A stretch of DNA of 64,000 nt, taken from the NCBI RefSeq assembly GCF_005862305.2, contig NZ_CP054026.1, forward strand, positions 62,001 through 126,000. Reading direction: 5' to 3'. A program made the translations under genes and the position numbers. The DNA comes from Rhizobium indicum. GTDB taxonomy: Bacteria > Pseudomonadota > Alphaproteobacteria > Rhizobiales > Rhizobiaceae. This document shows, piece by piece, positions 16,197 through 23,810 of the stretch. Position 1 is the stretch's first letter. Each line of letters starts with the position of its first letter. The notes beneath the pieces are model-generated. The model made no database searches and was not told where the DNA came from. It was given only the letters and a program-made list of their open reading frames with translations.

Positions 16197-17549
16197 ATGC
16201 GGATACCCGCCTATCTGGAGCTCGCAAGCGAGCTCGAGGCGAAGATCCGCTCGGGCGCCTTGCCTCCCGGCAGTCAGCTCCCGCCGCAGCGCGACCTGGC
16301 GCGAGAGCGGTCGCTCAACGTCTCCACCGTCACGCGCGCCTACCGCGAATTGCAAAACCTCAACCTTGTAATGGGCAGCACCCGGCGCGGCACGATCGTC
16401 ATCGGCGACGGCGCCATGCCGCGGGTTGACCGGGCAGCGAGCCCGACCGGTGTCATAGACCTGACGGTCAACCGGCCGGCCGTCGACGATTTCCAACAGC
16501 GCCTCGCCCAATCCCTGCCGGACCTTTCATCGGACCGGCGCTTCCGCCAGATGCAGGAGTATCAGCCGCCGGAAGGTCCTGCCTGGGCGCGCCACGCCGC
16601 GCGAAAATGGATATCGCTCAACGGCTTCGATCCGTCCGAAGACGATATCGTCGTCACCAGTGGTGCCCAGCATGCTTTACTGGCGGTGATCAGCAGCCTG
16701 ATAGAGCCCGGCGACACCATCGTCTGCGATAGGCTGACCTACTACGGCCTGATCGCGCTTGCCCAGATGTTCCGCTTCCGCATCATCGGCATCGGAAGTG
16801 ACGATCAGGGGATGTCGGCGGCGGAGCTCGACGATATCTGCCGCCGGGAGAGCGTGCGCGCCGTCTTCACGGTTCCCTCGATGCACAATCCGACCGTCGT
16901 CACCATGAGCGAGGCTCGCCGGCGGGAATTGGTCGACGTCGCGGAGAAGCACGATCTCGTCATCATCGAGGACGATGTCTATGGACCGATGCTCGGGACC
17001 CGCGCAAGCGCCCTGATCACGCTTGCTCCAACCAGAACCTACCATATATCGGCACTCTCCAAGGCGCTGGCGCCGGGTCTGCGCGTCGGCTATCTCTTGT
17101 GCCCGCCCGGCCGGGCGCTGCTGTCTGCCGAGGCGGTCCGCACAACCGCCTGGATGCCCTCTCCGCTACCGCTGCTGCTTGCGACCCGCTGGCTGGAAGA
17201 CGGCACGGCCGAAGCGATCCTGAAGGCCCAGCTTGCGGAGCTGCGCGCGCGCCATGCGATCGTCACGACGATCCTTGCCGGCCATTCGTTCTCCGCCGAT
17301 CCGCGCTGCATGTTTTTATGGCTGAGGTTGCCGGCCCCTTGGCGATGCGAGGATTTTGCCGCCAATCTGCGTGCCCATGGCGTTGCCGTCATGGCCGCCA
17401 CCGCCTTTGCCTGTGACCGCCAGCCGGTCGAGCATGCCGTTCGCGTCAATGTCGGCTGCGCATCGTCGCGGGACGAACTTGCAACGGCGCTACGCATCAT
17501 CGCCGCCACGCTGAACGATCGTCCCCGCGCTCTGGCGGGCCTGGTCTAG
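16197..17549 (+). CDS. MocR/GntR-type transcriptional regulator with aminotransferase-like domain
   Basis: The protein has 450 residues from the ATG at 16197, chosen because AGGAG lies seven bases upstream. In-frame starts at 16152 or earlier would only add an uncharged tail. Residues 1-70 form a winged helix (LPPQRDLARERSLNVSTVTRAYREL). Residues 85-450 form a fold-type-I aminotransferase domain with N231-P, D258 in the EDDVYG segment and the PLP-binding lysine K289 in ISALSKALAPGLRVGY. Such regulators sense PLP, amino acids or amines. It is divergent from the importer operon and only three bases before the DadA-like gene, so it probably controls both. Confidence 0.92.
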   Translation: MRIPAYLELASELEAKIRSGALPPGSQLPPQRDLARERSLNVSTVTRAYRELQNLNLVMGSTRRGTIVIGDGAMPRVDRAASPTGVIDLTVNRPAVDDFQQRLAQSLPDLSSDRRFRQMQEYQPPEGPAWARHAARKWISLNGFDPSEDDIVVTSGAQHALLAVISSLIEPGDTIVCDRLTYYGLIALAQMFRFRIIGIGSDDQGMSAAELDDICRRESVRAVFTVPSMHNPTVVTMSEARRRELVDVAEKHDLVIIEDDVYGPMLGTRASALITLAPTRTYHISALSKALAPGLRVGYLLCPPGRALLSAEAVRTTAWMPSPLPLLLATRWLEDGTAEAILKAQLAELRARHAIVTTILAGHSFSADPRCMFLWLRLPAPWRCEDFAANLRAHGVAVMAATAFACDRQPVEHAVRVNVGCASSRDELATALRIIAATLNDRPRALAGLV

Positions 17550-17552
17550 CCG

Positions 17553-18845
17553 ATGAACAAGCCGTTGCCGGAGCTTCAGCCCTTGCCCGACGCCGAGCGT
17601 CGGCATGTGGCCGTTGTCGGTGCAGGACTGGTCGGCCTCTGTTCGGCCCTCTGGCTGCAAAGAATGGGGCATCGGATCACGATTGTCGATCCGGCGCCGC
17701 CCTTGGGCGATACATCCTACAGGCAGGCCTGTTCCTATGGGAACGCCTGCACCTTTGCCCCGCACGGCGTCGTTCCCGTCGCGACGTCAGGCGTCATCTG
17801 GCGAGTGCCTGGCATGCTACTCAATCCCCTCGGTCCGCTGGCGATCGTCTGGAGATACCTGCCGCAACTGGTCCCGTGGCTGCGCGCCTTCCTGGCATCG
17901 AGCACGAAAGCCGAGGTCGAGCGGATCGCCGGCACCCTGGCGGTGCTGCTTTCCCACGCCGATGCTGCCTGGCAACCGCTTGTGACGCAGGCAGGCGCCG
18001 AACGGCTGAAGCGGCATGACGGCTGCCTGTATCTCTACAAGAGCGAAGCGCAATTCCGGGCGGCTGACGCCGAGAACGGGCTGCGTGAACGCCATGGCGT
18101 CGCCATGGACCGGCTGGACCGAGCCGATATCCAGGGTATGGAGCCCAATCTTGCGCCGCTGTACCACAAGGGCGTGCTGTTCCGTGACGCCTATGTGTTT
18201 TCCAGCCCCAGGCAACTCGCTTTCGCGCTCGCCCAGGCTGTTATAAGCGGCGGCGGGGAGATCGTCCGCGGCGAGGTCTCGGCCATTGAGCCGTGTGACA
18301 ATGGCATCTGCCTGCGGATCGCGGACAAGCAAATCCTGACGGACCACGCCCTCGTGGCCGCCGGCGCCCATTCGCGCAAGCTGACCGCATCGACAGGCGA
18401 TCGTGTCCTGCTCGACACCGAGCGCGGTTATCACGTCTTGTTCCCGCAAGCGGGCCATCTGCTGTCGCGCCCGGTCTGCTATCCCGAACACGGCTTCTAC
18501 ATGGTGCCGATGGCAGATGGATTGCGCGCGGCCGGAACCGTCGAACTCGGCGGGCTTGCCGCTCCGTTGAACCCCAAACGGACCGCGATGATCCGTGACG
18601 GCGTGAAAATGCTCCTGCCGGCGGCCGGACAGGGCAGCGACGAGTGGTTGGGTTTTCGCCCGTCCATGCCGGATTCACTTCCGGTGATCGGCAGATCCCG
18701 GCACTTGCCCCGCGTCACCTACGCCTTCGGCCACGGCCATCTCGGCCTGACGCTGTCGGCTCTGACCGGCTATCTCGTTTCCCAGCTGGTCGCGGGACAG
18801 ACCCCGGCTGTCGATCTGACGCCCCTGCGTCCCGACCGGTTCTAA
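17553..18845 (+). CDS. FAD-dependent oxidoreductase, D-amino-acid dehydrogenase (DadA)-like
   Basis: The protein has 430 residues. The FAD-binding motif GAGLVG lies at 23-28 with an acidic residue at the end of strand two (IVDPAPP). The C-terminal FAD segment FGHGHLGLTLSALTGYL (near 395-411) is characteristic of DadA and other DAO-family amine dehydrogenases. The family oxidises D-amino acids or secondary amines to imines and passes electrons to the respiratory chain. The gene is cotranscribed with the MocR gene (three-base gap). The imine product explains the RidA gene in the divergent operon. D-amino acids, N-methyl amines and opines are all possible substrates. Confidence 0.88.
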   Translation: MNKPLPELQPLPDAERRHVAVVGAGLVGLCSALWLQRMGHRITIVDPAPPLGDTSYRQACSYGNACTFAPHGVVPVATSGVIWRVPGMLLNPLGPLAIVWRYLPQLVPWLRAFLASSTKAEVERIAGTLAVLLSHADAAWQPLVTQAGAERLKRHDGCLYLYKSEAQFRAADAENGLRERHGVAMDRLDRADIQGMEPNLAPLYHKGVLFRDAYVFSSPRQLAFALAQAVISGGGEIVRGEVSAIEPCDNGICLRIADKQILTDHALVAAGAHSRKLTASTGDRVLLDTERGYHVLFPQAGHLLSRPVCYPEHGFYMVPMADGLRAAGTVELGGLAAPLNPKRTAMIRDGVKMLLPAAGQGSDEWLGFRPSMPDSLPVIGRSRHLPRVTYAFGHGHLGLTLSALTGYLVSQLVAGQTPAVDLTPLRPDRF

Positions 18846-18955
18846 ACCGGGTGCATAGAAGGCGGCTCATGCGTCGGCGCTCTTTTCTTCGGTTGGACTG
18901 AGCCACACACGAACAGGCATGTGAAGGCAAAGTCCCTATCACTCGAACCTTGAAT

Positions 18956-18975
18956 GTAAGGAAAAATTCCATTAC
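18956..18975. promoter_or_regulatory. Imperfect inverted repeat upstream of vapBC
   Basis: GTAA and GGAA are mirrored by TTCC and TTAC with a single extra base in the right arm. The element sits about 30 bases before the antitoxin start in an A/T-rich stretch. Antitoxin-toxin complexes usually autoregulate through such sites. The call is tentative because the repeat is short and imperfect. Confidence 0.35.
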
Positions 18976-19006
18976 TTTTGTATTGGTTTAAAGTAGGAGA
19001 TTTTCC

Positions 19007-19258
19007 ATGGCTTCCCTTGCCGTCACAATGAAAGGGCAAATCACGCTGAGACGGGACTTGCTGACGCACCTTGGGGTCAAACCGGGGGAGCGGATCGAAT
19101 TCGACAAGCTGCCTGGGGGCGAGCTGCGGGTAAAGGCCGCTCGTCCAACGGGGACAATCGACGATTTTATTGGTCGGCATGCTGGCAAGACGAAAAAGCC
19201 GTTGACCATCGAAGAGATGAACGAAATCGCGGCTTCGGGCTGGGCCGGAGAGGAGTGA
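19007..19258 (+). CDS. vapB: AbrB/MazE-type antitoxin, VapB-like
   Basis: The protein has 83 residues with a TAGGAGA ribosome site ahead of the ATG. Residues 1-47 form a swapped-hairpin AbrB domain (VTMKGQITLRRDLLTHLGVKPGERIEF), which binds DNA as a dimer. The acidic C-terminal tail (TIEEMNEIAASGWAGEE) is the part that typically wraps the toxin. The stop overlaps the PIN-domain gene start by four bases. The pair forms a type II toxin-antitoxin module, expected to be autoregulated. Confidence 0.9.
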   Translation: MASLAVTMKGQITLRRDLLTHLGVKPGERIEFDKLPGGELRVKAARPTGTIDDFIGRHAGKTKKPLTIEEMNEIAASGWAGEE

Positions 19259-19653
19259 AAGTCTCAGTCGATACCAACATTCTTGTTCGGGCAGTCCTGC
19301 AGGATGATGCTGAGCAGGGGAGGGCAGCGGCAAAACTTCTCAAGGAAGCATCGCTGATCGCGGTTTCCCTGTCGAGCTTGTGTGAACTGGTCTGGATACT
19401 GCGTCGAGGAGCCAGGCTATCAAAGGAAGATGTTTCACAGACGATCCACGATCTACTCAACGCGGGCAATGTGGCAATGAACCGCCCTGCGGTCGAAGCA
19501 GGACTGGCCATGCTGGAGGCGGGTGGCGATTTCGCGGATGGTGTGATTGCCCATGAAGGAGCATGGCTTGGCGGCGAGAGCTTCGTGTCTTTCGACAAGC
19601 AGGCGGTCGAACTGGTAATTCGCCAAGGCCAACCCGCGCGTCTTCTCGCCTGA
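19255..19653 (+). CDS. vapC: PIN-domain ribonuclease toxin, VapC-like
   Basis: The protein has 132 residues from a GTG that overlaps the antitoxin stop (GTGA), with GGAGAGGAG before it. The PIN-domain acidic residues are all present: D6 in SVDTNIL, E44 in SLCELVW, D92/D95 in GGDFADGVIA and D114 in VSFDKQA. VapC toxins cut tRNA or rRNA when freed from the antitoxin. The module stands alone between two metabolic regions, with no other mobile-element gene nearby. It may stabilise this part of the replicon. Confidence 0.92.
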   Translation: MKVSVDTNILVRAVLQDDAEQGRAAAKLLKEASLIAVSLSSLCELVWILRRGARLSKEDVSQTIHDLLNAGNVAMNRPAVEAGLAMLEAGGDFADGVIAHEGAWLGGESFVSFDKQAVELVIRQGQPARLLA

Positions 19654-19740
19654 CACTCCACAGGCTTATCAGCGAGATGTTGGCCCGGGCGCTTTTCGTC
19701 TGATGCTGATCGGGCCGATGCCGAACGGCGTGCGCTCGCC

Positions 19741-20718
19741 TCAGAACCGATGTTCCGCTCCTTCGACCGGATTTGCCCAGACCGTCATTCCAGGCGCAAA
19801 CGGCGTCTCGCCTTCGGCGCGCACCACCATCTCGCCGAGTTCGGGAACGTCGAGGTAGAGGATCGCGTCAGCGCCAAGCCGCTCGAGATGCCGAATCCTG
19901 CCCTGCCATTGCCCGGCACTTTCCGAAAGCCTGATATGCTCAGGGCGGATGCCATAGGTCGTGCAGTTCAATCGCCGCGCTATCTCGCCGCCATAGAGGT
20001 TCATCTTCGGGCTGCCGATGAAGCCGGCGACGAATGGTGTCGCGGGATTGCGGTAGAGTTCCATTGGACTGCCGATCTGTTCGACCGCGCCGCCCTTCAG
20101 GACAACGATCTTATCCGCCATCGTCATGGCTTCGACTTGGTCGTGGGTGACATAGATCATCGTCGATTTCAGGCGGGCGTGCAGATCGGCGATCTCAAGG
20201 CGCATCTGGGCTCTGAGCGAAGCGTCCAGATTGGATAGTGGCTCGTCGAACAGGAAGACCTTGGGATCGCGGATGATCGCGCGGCCGATGGCGACGCGCT
20301 GCCTCTGGCCGCCGGAGAGTGCCTTCGGCTTTCTCTCCAGCAACTGGGTGAGCTGCAGGGTTTCAGCCGTCGCCGCAACCTTGGCGGCGATTTCCGCCTT
20401 TGGGCGGCGGGCGAGTGAAAGGCCGAAGCCGATATTCTCTGCCACGGTCATGTGTGGGTAAAGCGCGTAGCTCTGGAATACCATGGCAATGCCGCGCTCC
20501 GAGGGTTCGGCATAGGTCACGTCCTTGCCGCCGATGGTCAGCGCGCCTGACGTCGTTTCCTCCAGGCCGGCGATGATCCGCAGCAGCGTCGACTTTCCGC
20601 ATCCAGACGGGCCGACGAAAACGACGAACTCGCCGGAGGCAACCTCCAGATCGATCCCCTTGATGACTTCGAGGGCGCCAAAGCTCTTGCGAACCTGTTT
20701 GAGAGTGAGCTCAGCCAT
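19741..20718 (-). CDS. Sugar ABC transporter ATP-binding protein, UgpC/MsmK type
   Basis: The protein has 325 residues. Walker A GPSGCGKST is near 37-45, signature LSGGQRQRVAIGR near 134-146, and Walker B with DEPLSNLD near 155-162. A short C-terminal TOBE region follows (from about 235). This is shorter than the usual 350-370 residues of the family but ends cleanly. It is the last gene of the rhamnosidase-importer operon, only four bases after a permease stop. It powers the import of the rhamnoside sugars captured by the binding protein. Confidence 0.92.
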   Translation of the reverse strand: MAELTLKQVRKSFGALEVIKGIDLEVASGEFVVFVGPSGCGKSTLLRIIAGLEETTSGALTIGGKDVTYAEPSERGIAMVFQSYALYPHMTVAENIGFGLSLARRPKAEIAAKVAATAETLQLTQLLERKPKALSGGQRQRVAIGRAIIRDPKVFLFDEPLSNLDASLRAQMRLEIADLHARLKSTMIYVTHDQVEAMTMADKIVVLKGGAVEQIGSPMELYRNPATPFVAGFIGSPKMNLYGGEIARRLNCTTYGIRPEHIRLSESAGQWQGRIRHLERLGADAILYLDVPELGEMVVRAEGETPFAPGMTVWANPVEGAEHRF

Positions 20719-20722
20719 TCTG

Positions 20723-21550
20723 CTACCCTTTGACTGCGCCGGCCGTCATGCCCGCGACGATCTGCCGGTTGAAGAAGATGAAGACGATCAGCGGCGGGAT
20801 CGTCACGAGGAGGATGTTCATGAACAGGAGATTGTACTGGCTCGTGTACATGCTCTGGAAGTTATAGAGCGTCAGCTGCACCGTCACGTTCTCCTTGCCT
20901 GGAAGATAGTAGAGCGGGTTGGTGAAATCGTTGAAGATCGCGATCGACTGGACGACGATGTTGGTGACGGTCACCGGCTTCAAAAGCGGCAGGATCACCC
21001 TGAAGAAAATCTGCCGCGGCTTGGCGCCGTCGATCAGCGCCGCCTCGTCGAGGTCGCGTGGTATGGTCGAAATGAACGACCGGTAGAGCAATGTCGAGAA
21101 AGAGAGATTATAGGCGACCTGGATCAGGATCATCCCGGTCATGGTCTTGAAGAGACCGATCTCCTGCAAGAGGCCGATGGTGGGCACGACGGCTGGCGGC
21201 ATCATCAGACCCATGAACAGGGCAATGGAGGCCACCTTGTTCCAGACGGTCTTGCGACGCTGCATCACATATCCGACCATCGCCGACAGCAGGATCAGGA
21301 TCGTGACGGAGGCCACGGTGATCAGCGTGGAGTTGAAATAGGCGAGTGCGAGCTGGTAGTCGCGCGCCTTGAAGACGGCGATCAGATTATCCCAGAACAG
21401 CCAATACTCGGGCAATTCGAAATCGAGGCGAGAGGCTTCGGATTTCGATTTGACCGCCTGGAGAGCGACGAAAACGAAGGGCATGACGAAGATGACGGCC
21501 GCCACCGCAAGGGCTATCGCGCCGGTCACGTAAGGGCGGACGCTCCTCAT
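20723..21550 (-). CDS. Sugar ABC transporter permease (MalG/UgpE type)
   Basis: The protein has 275 residues from the ATG at 21550, which overlaps the upstream stop as ATGA; a much longer reading would extend into the neighbouring gene. Six hydrophobic helices are present, with the EAA motif near 190 (DEAALIDGAKPRQIFFRVILPLLKP). The C-terminus VAGMTAGAVKG is typical of MalG/UgpE-type permeases of carbohydrate importers. It pairs with the preceding permease to form the inner-membrane channel. Confidence 0.93.
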   Translation of the reverse strand: MRSVRPYVTGAIALAVAAVIFVMPFVFVALQAVKSKSEASRLDFELPEYWLFWDNLIAVFKARDYQLALAYFNSTLITVASVTILILLSAMVGYVMQRRKTVWNKVASIALFMGLMMPPAVVPTIGLLQEIGLFKTMTGMILIQVAYNLSFSTLLYRSFISTIPRDLDEAALIDGAKPRQIFFRVILPLLKPVTVTNIVVQSIAIFNDFTNPLYYLPGKENVTVQLTLYNFQSMYTSQYNLLFMNILLVTIPPLIVFIFFNRQIVAGMTAGAVKG

Positions 21551-22425
21551 TCCTCGACCTCGCGCCGGTTGAACCACAGGGTGAATGGCAGGATGATTAC
21601 GGCGATCAGCGCAAACAGGATAACGTTTCCGGCCGTCGACAGGCCGTAGAAACCCGCCTGGTACTGTTTGTAGATGACCGAGGCGATCACATCGGAGGAG
21701 AAACCAGGCCCGCCGCGGGTCATCGCCCATATCAGGTCAAAGGATCGAAGCCCGCCGATCAGCGACAATGTCACTACGATGACAGTGGCGGGACGCACGA
21801 GCGGCAGGGTGATCCGGAAAAATTGCTGGAGACGCGTGGCGCCGTCAATCCTCGCGGCCTCATAATAATCGGGGCGGATCGCGGCAAGCCCGGCGATGAA
21901 GATCAAGGTGGCGAGGCCGACACCCTTCCAGACGTCGACCAAAGCCACCGAAAAAAGCGCCAGCGCCGGATTGGTGAGCCATCCAGGTCCCGGAATGCCG
22001 AGCGTTTCGAGCGTGACATTGATGATGCCCCTGGTCGGATGCATCATCACCGTGAAGGTGATGCCGATGCCGATCGTCGAGACCAGGACGGGAAAGAAGA
22101 CCAGCGTGCGCAGGAAGCCGCGGGCGAAGATATTGCTGGTCAGCAGCACGGCAAGCAGCAGCCCGCAGACCGTCTTCAGGCCGCAGGTCGTCACCGCGTA
22201 GATCAGTGTGTTGACGAGCCCCTTGACTAGGAAGGGTTCGGAAAAGAATTGCCGGAAGTTCTCGAGTCCGATGAATTCAGCCGTCGAAAGGTCCCATCGC
22301 GTCAGGCTGAACCAGAGTGACGAGACCGTGGGAACCAGAAACAGCACGCCGTAGATGATTGCGGCCGGAATGAAAAACCACAGCGGGTAGGGCGATTTGC
22401 GCGAGCGGGGGCGTGTCTCTGTCAT
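21547..22425 (-). CDS. Sugar ABC transporter permease (MalF/UgpA type)
   Basis: The protein has 292 residues from the ATG at 22425, chosen for the GAGGTAG seven bases upstream rather than a start 16 codons earlier. Six helices follow a short cytoplasmic tail. The EAA loop (EAARIDGATRLQQFFRITLPLVRPA) is near 200-224. It is 64 bases after the binding-protein gene and overlaps the next permease. It forms the first half of the rhamnoside importer channel. Confidence 0.93.
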   Translation of the reverse strand: MTETRPRSRKSPYPLWFFIPAAIIYGVLFLVPTVSSLWFSLTRWDLSTAEFIGLENFRQFFSEPFLVKGLVNTLIYAVTTCGLKTVCGLLLAVLLTSNIFARGFLRTLVFFPVLVSTIGIGITFTVMMHPTRGIINVTLETLGIPGPGWLTNPALALFSVALVDVWKGVGLATLIFIAGLAAIRPDYYEAARIDGATRLQQFFRITLPLVRPATVIVVTLSLIGGLRSFDLIWAMTRGGPGFSSDVIASVIYKQYQAGFYGLSTAGNVILFALIAVIILPFTLWFNRREVEE

Positions 22426-22489
22426 GACTACCTCTTCGATCGGGTGGAACCTCGCCCCTCGGAGCGAGGTCAACTAGCCCGATAGACCG

Positions 22490-23773
22490 CTACCAGTTGG
22501 GCAGGCCGAGTTGCTTGGCCTGTTTGCGCACATCGTCGTCATAGAGTTTTGCCGCGTCGGCAGGCTGGCGAATACCGGAGCCAACCTCGACGGTGATCTG
22601 CTCGAGAGCCGGCCCCTTGACCGGCGAAACAAATTCCAGCGCCGGGGTCGTCTTGTCCTTGGCCTCGAAATAGGGAAGCATGTCCTTCACCGCGGGCGGT
22701 ACGTCGGCAGGCAAACCGCAGCCGTCGATCAAGGGAGGCCCTTGCACGGTGTTGGTTTCCACCATGATCTTGCAGCCTTCGGCGCTTCCTGCGAAATCCA
22801 CGAATTTCTTCGCTTCCTCTGCGTGCTGACTGGTAAGGGGAATGTAGAGGGCGGGCGGCATCCAGACCGTCAGGCCATTCGTCGCCGCGTCGTCGCTCGG
22901 CTGCGCGAAGAAACCGACATCTGCGAGGTTCTCGGGATAATTCTGCTTGAGCGCGCCGATTGCGAAGCTCAGCATTGGATAATGCGCTGCCTCGCCCGTT
23001 GCCACCATTCTGAGGCCATCGTCATAGCTTGCCGCGCCGAAATCCTCGTTCATCAGGCCAGCGTCGTGAACGTCCTTCAGCCGTTCGAAGCCTTTCATGG
23101 CCGCCGGCGTCTCTGCGTATTTCGCCTTGTTGGCAGTGTAGTCGGCGGCGAAGTTCGGCACGGCGGCATGGAGGTTGTAATAGTCCGCCAGAACGAATAA
23201 CTGCGAGGTCCAGGTATCGCGATAGGTCTGCGCCACGGCGACCTTGCCTGATGCCTTGACCTTTGCGTTGTTCGCCATGAAGTCCGCCCATGTCTTAGGG
23301 ACTGACAGGCCGAGGTCCTGGTAGATTTTCCTGTTGTAGAGGATGCCCCCCGCCATCGCCGTGCCGAAGGGAACACCGTAGAGCTTGCCGTCGGCGCGGA
23401 CGACCGACTTGAAGCCTTCGTCCACCTTCGCCTGCGACGCAAGACCGCTCAGATCGACAAGCGTCTGCGCGGGTTTCAGCGCCTGGAGCAGCGAGCCGGA
23501 ATTATAGAGAAACACGTCGGACATCTCGCCCGTCGCCAGGCGCGTCTTGATGATGTTGTCACCCTCGCCACCTCCTGCCCGCGGCTCGATTTCGATCGTC
23601 ACGTCAGGCGCCTTTGTCTGATAGGCGGCAACCAGTGCCTCGGCCGCCGCGACCGTGTCCGGGTTATTGTCGATCAGGAATGACAGCGTGGTTTCTGCAT
23701 GCGACGGACCGGCCGCGACCAGCGCCAAAAGCGCGGACGCGCCCGCAAGAATGAGCTTTATCCGATGTGTCAT
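22490..23773 (-). CDS. Sugar ABC transporter substrate-binding protein (family 1)
   Basis: The protein has 427 residues from the ATG at 23773, with GAGGA eight bases upstream; a longer in-frame version would overlap the rhamnosidase end. A signal peptide ends near residue 26 (GPSHA). The mature part begins TTLSFLIDNNPD and shows the two-lobed family-1 pattern with PFGTAMAGGILYN near 130. It is encoded between the GH78 enzyme and its permeases. It probably binds rhamnose-containing oligosaccharides or the sugar left after rhamnose removal. Confidence 0.92.
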   Translation of the reverse strand: MTHRIKLILAGASALLALVAAGPSHAETTLSFLIDNNPDTVAAAEALVAAYQTKAPDVTIEIEPRAGGGEGDNIIKTRLATGEMSDVFLYNSGSLLQALKPAQTLVDLSGLASQAKVDEGFKSVVRADGKLYGVPFGTAMAGGILYNRKIYQDLGLSVPKTWADFMANNAKVKASGKVAVAQTYRDTWTSQLFVLADYYNLHAAVPNFAADYTANKAKYAETPAAMKGFERLKDVHDAGLMNEDFGAASYDDGLRMVATGEAAHYPMLSFAIGALKQNYPENLADVGFFAQPSDDAATNGLTVWMPPALYIPLTSQHAEEAKKFVDFAGSAEGCKIMVETNTVQGPPLIDGCGLPADVPPAVKDMLPYFEAKDKTTPALEFVSPVKGPALEQITVEVGSGIRQPADAAKLYDDDVRKQAKQLGLPNW

Positions 23774-23810
23774 GACGTTCCTCCTCTGAACGGTGTGACG
23801 TGTATGCTCC

